Assembly (NCBI RefSeq): GCF_004959855.1
Contig: NZ_SPNT01000001.1
Span: 620,001-684,000, forward strand
Direction: 5' to 3'
Length of the DNA stretch: 64,000 nt
Source of the DNA: Nitratireductor sp. XY-223
GTDB lineage: Bacteria > Pseudomonadota > Alphaproteobacteria > Rhizobiales > Rhizobiaceae
The notes below the pieces were generated by a model. The model saw only the letters and a program-made list of their open reading frames with translations. It was not told where the DNA came from and did no database searches. Shown one piece after another: positions 43,455 to 51,505 of the stretch (within the stretch, counting starts at the first letter, position 1; every line of letters begins with the position of its first letter). The position numbers and the translations under genes are program-made.

Positions 43455-44987
43455 ATGAGCGCACTTGTCTGGATCATAGGCATCCTGATCATCCTTGCGG
43501 CGGTGATCGTGGTGATCGCGTGGCTTTATGAGCGCGCGACAAACGAGACGAGTCTTGTGAAAACGGGTGTCGGCGGCCGCAAGGTCGTCGTCGATGGCGG
43601 TACAATCGCGATCCCGTATTTTCATGAGATATCAAAAGTTAACATGCAGACATTGCGGCTGGACGTTAAGAGAGCGGGCGAGGGCGCGCTGATAACGATG
43701 GACCGAATGCGCGTCGATGTCGGCGCCGAGTTCTACGTTTCCGTCACGCCAACGGAAGAGGCGATCGCGCGGGCCGCGCAAACGCTCGGAAAACGCACGT
43801 TCCAGCCCGATGAACTGCGCGCGCTGATCGATGGCATGCTGGTGGATGCCCTGCGTTCTGTTGCGGCGCGCATGACAATGGACGAACTGCATGAAAACCG
43901 GTCCGATTTTGTCGGCCAGGTCCAGTCGTCGCTGGGCGACGTCCTCGCCCGTTACGGCCTGCAGCTCGATTCCGTGTCGCTGACGGCGTTGGACCAGACG
44001 CCGTTTTCGGCGCTCGATGAAAACAACGCCTTCAACGCGGTCGGCATGCGCAAGCTGGCTGAGGTCATCGCCAATTCGCAGAAGGAGCGGGCGCAGATCG
44101 AGGCGGACGCCAAGGTCTCGGTGCGCAAGGCCGATGTGGATGCGGCGCGAAAGACGCTGGAGATCGATTTGGAGGAGCGGCGCGCCGAGATCGCGCAGCA
44201 GCAGGAAATCGAGACGTTGACCGCGGCGCAGATCGCCGAAGTGGCGCGCCGCAAGGCCGAGGCCGAGCAGGCGGCGGCCGAGGCACGCATCCTGATGGAA
44301 CAGCGAATCCAGGTCGCGGAAGTCGAGCGGGAGCGGTCGCTGGAGATTGCCGAGCAGGAGAGGCACATCCTGGTTGCAGCGAAAAGCCAGGAGGAGAGCC
44401 GGGCGGATGCCGACGCCGACGAGGCGAGAACCGAAGCCGTCAAGGCTGCTGAGGCGCTGGAAACGGCGAAGGCCATGGCCGAGGCGGACAGGCGCAAGGA
44501 ACTGGCGCTGATCTCCGCCCGGGCGGAAGCGGAGGCTGCCGCCGCGCGGTCGGCAATTACGGCAAAGTCCGACGTTGCGGTAGCGAAGGACCGCGCAGCC
44601 GCAACGCGCGAGGAAGCCGAGGCCCGCAAGGCCGTCGGACTTGCCGAGGCGGAGGCCGCCAAGGCACGGTTCGCCGCCGAAAACAGCCGTTCGGAAGCGC
44701 AGGTGGCGCTCGACCTTCAAAAGGCGCGACTGGAGGCGATGCCGAAGATCGTCTCGGAGATGGTGAAACCGGCTGAGAAGATCAAGTCGATCAACATCAA
44801 CCACCTTTCCGGCGGCTTCGGCCGGTCGAATTCGGGCGAGGGCGGCAACACGGTCATCAACCAGGCGCTCGATTCCATTCTCGATATGGCCGTGCAACTG
44901 CCGGCGCTGAAGAAGATCGGCGATTCCTTGGGCGTGAATTTCGACGAGGTCGTCGAAAACAAGGATGACGGCAAACGCAAGCGGTGA
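43455..44987 (+). CDS. Flotillin/band-7 family membrane protein
   Basis: A 510-residue protein with one N-terminal membrane segment (about 4-23), then a band-7 (SPFH) domain (about 25-200: VKTGVGGRKVVVDGG, MRVDVGAEFYVSV). A long alanine- and glutamate-rich coiled coil follows to about 430, then a C-terminal hydrophobic stretch. It matches the YqiK/flotillin type that forms membrane microdomain scaffolds. It is separated by 37 bases from the SDR gene, and GGGAGG precedes the ATG. Confidence 0.85.
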   Translation: MSALVWIIGILIILAAVIVVIAWLYERATNETSLVKTGVGGRKVVVDGGTIAIPYFHEISKVNMQTLRLDVKRAGEGALITMDRMRVDVGAEFYVSVTPTEEAIARAAQTLGKRTFQPDELRALIDGMLVDALRSVAARMTMDELHENRSDFVGQVQSSLGDVLARYGLQLDSVSLTALDQTPFSALDENNAFNAVGMRKLAEVIANSQKERAQIEADAKVSVRKADVDAARKTLEIDLEERRAEIAQQQEIETLTAAQIAEVARRKAEAEQAAAEARILMEQRIQVAEVERERSLEIAEQERHILVAAKSQEESRADADADEARTEAVKAAEALETAKAMAEADRRKELALISARAEAEAAAARSAITAKSDVAVAKDRAAATREEAEARKAVGLAEAEAAKARFAAENSRSEAQVALDLQKARLEAMPKIVSEMVKPAEKIKSININHLSGGFGRSNSGEGGNTVINQALDSILDMAVQLPALKKIGDSLGVNFDEVVENKDDGKRKR

Positions 44988-45000
44988 CTGATCGTCAGTC
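44986..45000. repeat. Hairpin holding both stop codons of convergent genes
   Basis: GACTGA-TCG-TCAGTC is a 6-bp inverted repeat spanning the TGA of the flotillin gene and the reverse TGA of the otnC-like gene. Like the one at 18813 it has no T-run. It may act as a weak terminator for both. Confidence 0.3.
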
Positions 45001-45636
45001 TATGTCGAATGCTTTGATGAGGTTCCGTACCTGATCGGCACTGAGCTTATTGACGCTGCGGTTTGACAGGGTGATCGCCAACCGGGCGGTCTCCTCCAGT
45101 TCCTCCATGGCGTAGACGGCGCTTTCCAGTGTCGCGGCCGTCACCACCGGGCCGTGATTGGCCAGGATGACGGCCGATCTCTGGCCGTCCAGTTCGCGCA
45201 CGGCTTCGCCCATGGCCGGATCACCCGGCTGGAAATAGGGGAGGACTTTCACGCGGCCGAGCTGCATGATGGAGTAGGGCGTATAGGGCGGCAGGGCGTC
45301 GTCGTGATCGGTTTCCGGAAGCATCGACAGGGCGACGGCGTGATGGCTGTGCAGATGCACCACCGCGCCCGAGCGGGTGCCGCGCGTATCGTAGAACGCC
45401 GCATGGAGCGGCATTTCCTTGGTCGGCCGGTCGCCGCCGATCAGGGTGCCGTTTTGGTCGAAGCGCGAGAGCCTCGCGGGATCGAGCCGGCCGAAACTGC
45501 TTCCCGTCGGCGTCACCAGCAGCCCGCCGTCGTCCGTTCTTGCCGAGATGTTGCCGGTCGATCCGTGCGCCAGGCCGCGGTCGTAGAGCGAGCGGGCAAA
45601 ATCGCAGATCGTCTCCCTCAGTCTCGTCTCGGTCAT
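44995..45636 (-). CDS. otnC: OtnC-like class II aldolase/decarboxylase
   Basis: A 213-residue class II aldolase/adducin protein with the zinc-binding residues in VVHLHSHHA (two histidines) and ILANHGPVV, and the phosphate-binding HGSTGNISAR. It matches OtnC, the 3-oxo-tetronate-4-phosphate decarboxylase that gives dihydroxyacetone phosphate and CO2. The start at 45636 overlaps the stop of the kinase gene (ATGA). Substrate identity rests on the linkage to an OtnK-type kinase. Confidence 0.82.
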   Translation of the reverse strand: MTETRLRETICDFARSLYDRGLAHGSTGNISARTDDGGLLVTPTGSSFGRLDPARLSRFDQNGTLIGGDRPTKEMPLHAAFYDTRGTRSGAVVHLHSHHAVALSMLPETDHDDALPPYTPYSIMQLGRVKVLPYFQPGDPAMGEAVRELDGQRSAVILANHGPVVTAATLESAVYAMEELEETARLAITLSNRSVNKLSADQVRNLIKAFDID

Positions 45637-46904
45637 GTTCCGACCCGCTGTTCGTGGCCCGGCGTCTCTCCAAGCGCGTCGAGGGCCTTTGAAAAGAAGT
45701 CCGGCTGGCCGAAATTCCCGGATTTCAGCGCTAGGCAAAGCCCTGTGTCCGTGTCTCGGACCGCCGGGACACCCGGTGCGATCTCGGGGCCGATTTCGAG
45801 GCGTGCGATGCCGAGGCCCTCGACCACGGCGCCGGAGGTCTCGCCGCCGGCGGTGACGATTTTGCGCACGCCGTTTTCGACCAGCGTCCTTGCCACGTCG
45901 ACGAAGGTCTGCTCGATGCGCGCAGCCGTCTCATCGCGTCCGTGGCGCTGCTGTGCCTCGTTCACACGTGCCGGATCTGCCGAGGAATAGACGATCGGCA
46001 AGGCGTCCACGCGCGCAAGCAGCCAATCGGCGATGTGGCCGGCATGCTGCGTTCCGGACATCAGGGCATCGATGTCGATTTCAAAGGCTGGATGATCGCC
46101 GATGTAACGCCGGACCTGGCCGCGGGTGGCCTGCGAGCAGGAGCCGGAAAGAACCACGCCGGGACCCGCCGCACCTTTCCAGTCAGCGTAACCGGTCGAA
46201 TTGTCCGACCGGTCGCGGAAATTTTCCGGCAGCGCCAGCGCGATGCCCGAGCCGCCGGTGACCAGCTTGCGGCCGGCCGCGGCCCTGCCGATCGCAACGA
46301 GATCCTCATTCCGAACGGCATCGACGACGACCATCGACCGGCCGGGCACATCAAGGGCATCGCGGATGGCCTCTTGCCCGGCGAAAACCGTCGCCGCATC
46401 GATGTGGTCGACGCGCCAGTCGGTCTGGTGCGACAGCCAGCGCCGGATGTCCGGATCGCGCATCGGCGTCAGCGGATGGTCGCGCATGCCGCTTTCGCTC
46501 AAAAGCATGCCGCCGACGAAGAGATGCCCCTGATAGACGGAGCGTCCGGTTGCCGGGAAGGCCGGACAGACGATCACCCGGTCCTCGCCGAGACGCTTGG
46601 CAAGCGCCTGCGCGACCGGCCCGATATTGCCTTTTTTCGTGCTGTCGAAGGTCGAACAGTATTTGAAGACGATCTGCCGGCATCCCTGGCCGATCAGCCA
46701 GTCCGCCGCGGCAAGCGACTTGCCGACCGCGTCTTCCACCGGCTCGGTACGCGATTTGAGCGCGACGATACCGGCCTCGACACCCTCTGCGGCAGGTTGT
46801 TCGGGAATGCCGCAATAGAGTGTTGCCCGCATGCCGCCCTGTGCAAGCGTGTTGGCGATGTCGCTCGATCCGGTGAAATCGTCGCCGATACATCCAAGCA
46901 GCAT
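45633..46904 (-). CDS. otnK: OtnK-like four-carbon acid sugar kinase
   Basis: A 423-residue protein of the DUF1537 family with N-terminal sugar-binding patterns (IGDDFTGSSDIAN, FKYCSTFDSTKKGNIG, CPAFPATGRSVYQGHLF). A C-terminal nucleotide-binding domain follows (TAGGETSGAVVEGLGI). These kinases phosphorylate 3-oxo-tetronates or related keto acid sugars (3-oxo-isoapionate in OiaK). The nearest type by order and partner is OtnK. It lies 3 bases after the lactonase gene. Confidence 0.87.
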   Translation of the reverse strand: MLLGCIGDDFTGSSDIANTLAQGGMRATLYCGIPEQPAAEGVEAGIVALKSRTEPVEDAVGKSLAAADWLIGQGCRQIVFKYCSTFDSTKKGNIGPVAQALAKRLGEDRVIVCPAFPATGRSVYQGHLFVGGMLLSESGMRDHPLTPMRDPDIRRWLSHQTDWRVDHIDAATVFAGQEAIRDALDVPGRSMVVVDAVRNEDLVAIGRAAAGRKLVTGGSGIALALPENFRDRSDNSTGYADWKGAAGPGVVLSGSCSQATRGQVRRYIGDHPAFEIDIDALMSGTQHAGHIADWLLARVDALPIVYSSADPARVNEAQQRHGRDETAARIEQTFVDVARTLVENGVRKIVTAGGETSGAVVEGLGIARLEIGPEIAPGVPAVRDTDTGLCLALKSGNFGQPDFFSKALDALGETPGHEQRVGT

Positions 46905-46907
46905 GGT

Positions 46908-47714
46908 TCAGATCTCGATAGTCGCGTGCGGGCCGAGATCGAGGCGCCAGCCGAATGGGATATTGTCCAGTCCGGGAAAGTGCCGCGTCACCAGCGGATC
47001 GTGGCCGGGTATGACGAGGTCGCGATGGGTGGCCAATGCCTGGATGGTCTTCCAGCCGTTGTGCATGTCCTCGATGCTGTCGACGATCGGGAAGGACTTC
47101 TGATGAATGAAGTTCTCGTAATAATGCGCCGCGTCGGAGGCGAGGCACAGATAACCCTTGTCGGTTTTCACCCGGACCGCCTGAAGCCCGCGCGAATGCC
47201 CGCCGACGTGATGCAGCGTGATGCCGGGCGCGACCGCGCCTTCGCCGTCATGGAAAACAACACGGCCCGAATAAACGTGCCGTATCATCTGGCACACGTG
47301 CTCGGCGGTGTAGGGCATCTGCAGCGTGTGGTGACACATGCAGGGGCCGGTGGCGAAGGCCATTTCCGCCGACTGGATGTGAAACACCGCATTGGGAAAG
47401 GCGTCGAGCCCGCCGGCGTGGTCGTAGTGCAGGTGGGTGATGATCGCGGTGTCGATGTCTTCCGGCGCGATGCCGGCGGCCTTCAGCGCTTCGACCGGAT
47501 GGCGCAGGACGGGCCGGCCGCGCCGCTCGCCTTCAACGGCGTCATAGCCTGTATCGATGAGGATCGTGCGGTTGCCGTTCCGCGCCACCCAGACGAAGTA
47601 GTCCATCGCGTGCGGGCTCGCGTGATCGTCGTCGAAGATGAAGCTGTCGGCCCGCACCCGCTCGTTGCGCTCGGCATACTTGAGCGCGATGACTTGCCAG
47701 GTCTCCTCCATCAC
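46908..47714 (-). CDS. Metallo-beta-lactamase-fold lactonase
   Basis: A 268-residue metallo-hydrolase with the dinuclear-zinc motif HLHYDH (His94, His96, Asp98, His99) and later ligands in GGHSRG, ASDAAHYY and PGHDP. It falls in the N-acyl-homoserine lactonase-like group. Because it sits inside the acid-sugar operon, its natural substrate is more likely a sugar-acid lactone than a quorum signal. This is inference. It begins with ATGA overlapping the ABM-protein stop. Confidence 0.85.
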   Translation of the reverse strand: MMEETWQVIALKYAERNERVRADSFIFDDDHASPHAMDYFVWVARNGNRTILIDTGYDAVEGERRGRPVLRHPVEALKAAGIAPEDIDTAIITHLHYDHAGGLDAFPNAVFHIQSAEMAFATGPCMCHHTLQMPYTAEHVCQMIRHVYSGRVVFHDGEGAVAPGITLHHVGGHSRGLQAVRVKTDKGYLCLASDAAHYYENFIHQKSFPIVDSIEDMHNGWKTIQALATHRDLVIPGHDPLVTRHFPGLDNIPFGWRLDLGPHATIEI

Positions 47715-47998
47715 GTGACGGACCTGTAGGTGACGACCGCCTTGTCTTCGACAAGATCCGCGACGGCTTCGGAAAACACCGCGTAGTGCTCGGTCCCGTG
47801 GTGGATTTCGAAGGCCGCTTCGTCGTCATAGAGTTCGTAGAGGAAGACCTCGCCGGGGCGGTCCGCATCGGTGCAGACGTCGAACCTGCGGCATCCTTCC
47901 TCGCCATCGCGCGATGCCTCGGCATTGGTCTGCACAGCGCTCAAAAAAGGCTGCCAGTGTTCCGGCTTGATGCGGAAGGTGACGGTGACGGCAAACAT
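47711..47998 (-). CDS. Antibiotic-biosynthesis-monooxygenase (ABM) fold protein
   Basis: A 95-residue single ABM domain (FAVTVTFRIKPEHWQPF ... GCRRFDVCTD ... VFLYELYDDEAAFEIHHGT). Members are cofactor-free monooxygenases, LsrG-type isomerases, or isomerases of sugar-acid phosphates. It lies between the transporter and the lactonase with a 1-base and a 4-base overlap. An isomerase role would suit the pathway, but the sequence does not show it. Confidence 0.78.
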   Translation of the reverse strand: MFAVTVTFRIKPEHWQPFLSAVQTNAEASRDGEEGCRRFDVCTDADRPGEVFLYELYDDEAAFEIHHGTEHYAVFSEAVADLVEDKAVVTYRSVT

Positions 47999-49518
47999 CA
48001 GGCGGCATTCTCCTTTTTCCCGGTCAGGCGGGTGAAGAGGCGCTGAACGACGGGCAGTTGGCTGAGTATAAGCAGGACGTTGAGGGTCAGCAAAATGGCG
48101 GCGCCGGGACGGCTGAAGAAGACCGACGGATCGCCGTCCGATATCAACAGCGATCGGCGGAACGTCTCGTCGAACAGGCCGCCGAGGATCGCGCCGATGA
48201 CCAGCGGGGCGATGGGATATTTCATGACGTTCATTGCGTAGGCGAACAGCCCCACGCAGATCATCAGGAACAGGTCATTGATGCCGCCGCCGACCGAGAA
48301 GGAGCCGATCGTCGTCAGCACCATGACCACTGGCAGGAACACCGTCTGTGGTATGCGCAGGATCATGATGAACACCCGGGCGGTGAAAAGGCCCATGATG
48401 AACATGGTGATCGAGGCCATGACCAGGATCGCGACGACACGCAGAATGAGCGCCGGATCGATGGTGGGCCCTGGGATCACGTTGTTGATCTTCAGGGCGC
48501 CGAGCAGCGCCGCGGCCGGGGGCGATCCCGGAATGCCGAGCACCAGCAGCGGGATCAGCGCGCCGCCGATCGCCGCGTTGTTGGCGGCCTCCGCCGAGAT
48601 CAGGCCGTCGACCGACCCTTTGCCGAATTTGCCGCCCTCCCTGGACGAGGCCTTGCCGACGCCGTAGGAAACCCAGCCGGCGACATCCTCGCCCACGCCG
48701 GGCAAAGCGCCGACACCGGTGCCGATGGCGCCGGACCGTGTGATGGAGGGGAGACGGCGCAGCACCTCGGCGAACCTTGGAACGATCCGGCCGACCCGGG
48801 GCATCTGCGCGGCCATGACGGTGGCCCGCAACCCGTCCATGATCTGCGGGATGGCGAAGGCGCCCATCAGGACCGGCACGATCTGGAAACCGGACAAAAG
48901 GTAGGGCCAGCCGAATGTGTAGCGGTCCTCCGACAGGATCGGATCAAGACCCACCATTGCCATGGCGAGGCCGATCAGGCCCGATATCCAGCCCTTGATG
49001 ACGAGATCGCGGCTCATCAGCGTGCCCGACAAAAGGATGCCGAAGAGCGCCAGCAAAGCCTTTTCCGGCGAGGCGATGTTCCTTGAAATCAACAGCAGCA
49101 CCCAGACGAAGATCAGCAGACAGACGGTGCCGAAGAGCGTGCCGATGAAGGAGGCGGTCGTGGTGATGCCGAGCGCCTCTCCGCCGCGTCCATTTCTTGT
49201 CAGGGGATAGCCGTCCATGGCGGTGGCGGCCGAAGCGGCGGTGCCGGGTATGTTCAAAAGGATCGACGGGTATGAGCCGCCATAAATGGCGCCGACATAG
49301 GCGCCGATCAGCGCGATCAGCGATTGCTCGAGCGGGAACTTGTTGCTGAAGAAGCCGGTCAGGATCGTGACCGCCAGTGTCGCCGTCAGTCCGGGCAGGG
49401 CGCCGAAGACGATGCCGAGAAAGACCGAGGCGACGAGATAGACATAGGTCACCGGATCGGTCGCGAGATCCGTGAAAGCGAGCCAGAAACCGGCGATCTG
49501 CGTGGAGACGAATTCCAT
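47998..49518 (-). CDS. tctA: TctA-type tripartite transporter large permease
   Basis: A 506-residue membrane protein with about twelve hydrophobic segments and TctA landmarks (GALPGLTATLAVTI, YVGAIYGGSYPSILLNIPGT, GALPGVGEDVAGWVSYG). It forms the transport core with TctB and receives substrate from TctC. The stop overlaps the next gene by one base. The Tct family carries citrate, tartrate-like and other carboxylates. Confidence 0.9.
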   Translation of the reverse strand: MEFVSTQIAGFWLAFTDLATDPVTYVYLVASVFLGIVFGALPGLTATLAVTILTGFFSNKFPLEQSLIALIGAYVGAIYGGSYPSILLNIPGTAASAATAMDGYPLTRNGRGGEALGITTTASFIGTLFGTVCLLIFVWVLLLISRNIASPEKALLALFGILLSGTLMSRDLVIKGWISGLIGLAMAMVGLDPILSEDRYTFGWPYLLSGFQIVPVLMGAFAIPQIMDGLRATVMAAQMPRVGRIVPRFAEVLRRLPSITRSGAIGTGVGALPGVGEDVAGWVSYGVGKASSREGGKFGKGSVDGLISAEAANNAAIGGALIPLLVLGIPGSPPAAALLGALKINNVIPGPTIDPALILRVVAILVMASITMFIMGLFTARVFIMILRIPQTVFLPVVMVLTTIGSFSVGGGINDLFLMICVGLFAYAMNVMKYPIAPLVIGAILGGLFDETFRRSLLISDGDPSVFFSRPGAAILLTLNVLLILSQLPVVQRLFTRLTGKKENAA

Positions 49519-49519
49519 G

Positions 49520-50305
49520 TTACCGGCTGCTCCACAGCGGCTTGAGCGTCACGTAGTAGTGGTAGTCGATCTTTGAGAAAAGCAGGCCCTGGCGGTTGGG
49601 GACATTCTGGCGAAAGCCGAAGGCCATGGCGATGACCAGCAGGAGCGGGACGATGATCGCGATAACGGGGGTCAGGCGCACGACACGGGAAACCGGACCC
49701 CGGCGGCGCTCGTAGGCGAACATGACAGCCGTGAGCAGCGCGAAGGCAGCGACCGTCGCGATGTCGTCATCGTGCGGTTTCGTCCATTCAGCGCGCGGAA
49801 AATGGGCGATGCCGGCATAGAGCGCCGGCAGGAGGACGAGCAGCGTCGACAGTCGCCTGGCAACCGGGTTGCCGGTATGAAAGCCCCAGATCAGGGCGGT
49901 GATCAGAAGCGCCGAACAGGCGATGAAATCCACCCGCGGCACCAGCAGGAAAATGTAGGCGCACAGAATGAGCGCGACGCAAAGAAGACGCTCCGCCTCG
50001 CCGCCGGTGAAACCGAGCGCCTTGCTGCGTAGCAGCTGTGTCGCGCCGCCGTCCCTAATGGCGATCGCCAGCAGGACGAAAGACAGCAACAGCAAGGCCG
50101 AGAAAATACCCAACGGCACCAGGGCGGCAGAGTTGAACCAGGCGCCCTGTACGCCCGCCGCATCGGCCCGGAAGAACGGGATAAGGCTTGTGCGGTAGAG
50201 GAAAAATGCACTGACGACGATCAGGAACAAAGCTGTCCAGAAATCGCGCCGGCGCATGATGGTCGTGTCGGCCAATGGGCTGTCCTCGGCGTTCGTAGAG
50301 ACCAT
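49520..50305 (-). CDS. tctB: TctB-type tripartite transporter small permease
   Basis: A 261-residue protein of the DUF1468/TctB family with about six hydrophobic segments, longer than the typical 150-180 residues. Two starts are possible, the first ATG (50305) or MRRRDFWTALF (50257). The first lies inside a 12-bp hairpin, so the second may be the real one. It is followed one base later by tctA. Confidence 0.8.
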   Translation of the reverse strand: MVSTNAEDSPLADTTIMRRRDFWTALFLIVVSAFFLYRTSLIPFFRADAAGVQGAWFNSAALVPLGIFSALLLLSFVLLAIAIRDGGATQLLRSKALGFTGGEAERLLCVALILCAYIFLLVPRVDFIACSALLITALIWGFHTGNPVARRLSTLLVLLPALYAGIAHFPRAEWTKPHDDDIATVAAFALLTAVMFAYERRRGPVSRVVRLTPVIAIIVPLLLVIAMAFGFRQNVPNRQGLLFSKIDYHYYVTLKPLWSSR

Positions 50306-50328
50306 TCCGGCGGTTTCGCCGGAATGGT
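50301..50328 (-). repeat. Strong hairpin between tctC and tctB
   Basis: ACCATTCCGGCG and its perfect complement form a 12-bp stem on a GTTT loop (sequence given on the plus strand), right after the tctC gene. It has no T-run in the transcribed direction. It covers the first possible tctB start codon and may limit TctB translation or protect the tctC message. Confidence 0.6.
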
Positions 50329-50353
50329 TGTTGACGGGTCGACCCGACGCCGA

Positions 50354-51364
50354 TCAGGGCTTGGGGATATTCAGGGAGGTGGGGTCGACCTTGGCCGCGC
50401 CCAGTTCCCACAGCGTCCAGGCGAAGGTGCTTTCGAGCTTGTCGAAGATGGCCGTCGCCTCGGCGCCGGACTGCCCGCCGATGTCATAATTGTTGGCTGC
50501 CGCCCACTCGGCAACGACATCGGACGCGATCGCTTCCTGGAATGCCGCCGTCAGCTTGTCCTTGACGTCCTCGGGGGCCGATGCGTGCACGGCGAAGCCG
50601 ATGGCCTGCTTCAGGGGCAGATACTTGTCGAGACCGTCATACATCGAGAATGCCGACTTTATGGTCTGCCCGTTGAACTGCGCATCTTCCGGCGTCAGCA
50701 TGGCCAGCGGCTTCAACTGCCCGCCGGCGATCAGCGGTGCCTGTTCGGCGAGCGAGGTGACGACAAGGTCGACTTCGCCGGCAACGGCCGCTTCCTGGCC
50801 GGGTGCGGAACCCTTGTAGGGCACGAATTTGAACGTGGCGCCCGTGCCGTTTTCGACGGCAAGCAGGTTCAGGTGGTGGATCGAGCCGGAACCCGACGCG
50901 GCGGCTGGTATGGTGCCCGGCGCCGCCTTGGCGGCCTCGACCAGGTCCTGAAGCGTGTTGTAGGGGCTGTTCGCGGGCACCGAGATCAGGTCGGGCGAGC
51001 CTCCGACAATGAACGGATGCCAGTAGTTGAACCGCCGGTCCCAGCCGCCCTGAACGGCCGCGGTGACGTTCGATTCCGAGAGGCCGACAAGCGTGTAACC
51101 GTCGTCGGGCTGGTTCATGACGTAGGTCATGCCGTTGGAGCCGGCGACGCCGCCGGTCTGGTTGATTACGGATATGCTGACCGGCAGGTGCTTCTCCATC
51201 TCGGCCATGATCATGCGGTTGATGCTGTCGGTTCCGCCGCCGGCGCCCCAGACCACCGCGGTGGTGATGTCGCGGAACGGATATTCCTGTGCCGAGGCGG
51301 AAGATACGGCGAGGGAAGCGGCGAGTGCCGCTGCCAAACCGATTGAAGTCGCAAGGTTTTTCAT
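50354..51364 (-). CDS. tctC: TctC/Bug-type extracytoplasmic binding protein
   Basis: A 336-residue Bug-family protein with a Sec signal (MKNLATSIGLAAALAASLAV, cleavage near ASA-QEYPF). The body has the Bug patterns VVWGAGGGTDSINR, VINQTGGVAGSNGM and PIAGGQLKPLA-like segments. It captures a carboxylate for the TctAB permease. The start at 51364 is supported by GGGAGG. It is divergent from the dehydrogenase operon across a GntR-type operator. Confidence 0.88.
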   Translation of the reverse strand: MKNLATSIGLAAALAASLAVSSASAQEYPFRDITTAVVWGAGGGTDSINRMIMAEMEKHLPVSISVINQTGGVAGSNGMTYVMNQPDDGYTLVGLSESNVTAAVQGGWDRRFNYWHPFIVGGSPDLISVPANSPYNTLQDLVEAAKAAPGTIPAAASGSGSIHHLNLLAVENGTGATFKFVPYKGSAPGQEAAVAGEVDLVVTSLAEQAPLIAGGQLKPLAMLTPEDAQFNGQTIKSAFSMYDGLDKYLPLKQAIGFAVHASAPEDVKDKLTAAFQEAIASDVVAEWAAANNYDIGGQSGAEATAIFDKLESTFAWTLWELGAAKVDPTSLNIPKP

Positions 51365-51400
51365 GATTCCTCCCAATGCGGTGTTGCTATGCATAATTTT

Positions 51401-51410
51401 ATGTATACAT
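51401..51410. promoter_or_regulatory. GntR/FCD-type operator shared by two divergent operons
   Basis: ATGTATACAT is a perfect 10-bp palindrome of the type bound by FCD-domain GntR repressors (core TGTATACA). On the minus strand it overlaps the region where the tctC -10 element would be (its -35, TTGACA, lies at 51423-51428). It sits 12 bases upstream of the putative dehydrogenase promoter. The regulator is probably the GntR protein at 53619. Confidence 0.65.
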
Positions 51411-51421
51411 TAAAAAATACA

Positions 51422-51450
51422 TTGTCAACCAAAGCCCGAACCGCTATCAA
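51422..51450 (+). promoter_or_regulatory. Putative sigma-70-type promoter of the dehydrogenase operon
   Basis: TTGTCA (51422-51427) and TATCAA (51445-51450) are separated by 17 bases. The start codon at 51506 is about 50 bases further on. The opposite strand carries TTGACA in nearly the same place for tctC, so the two promoters overlap. Confidence 0.45.
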
Positions 51451-51505
51451 CAGTGTCGCGCAAGCGCATCCGGCGTGTGGTCCGGCTTCAATGCAGGAAG
51501 AATCC

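Noticed and set aside
46908-47714. Quorum-quenching island interpretation for the lactonase
   Set aside because: No luxI/luxR genes are present, and the gene overlaps metabolic neighbours, so the metabolic reading is preferred.
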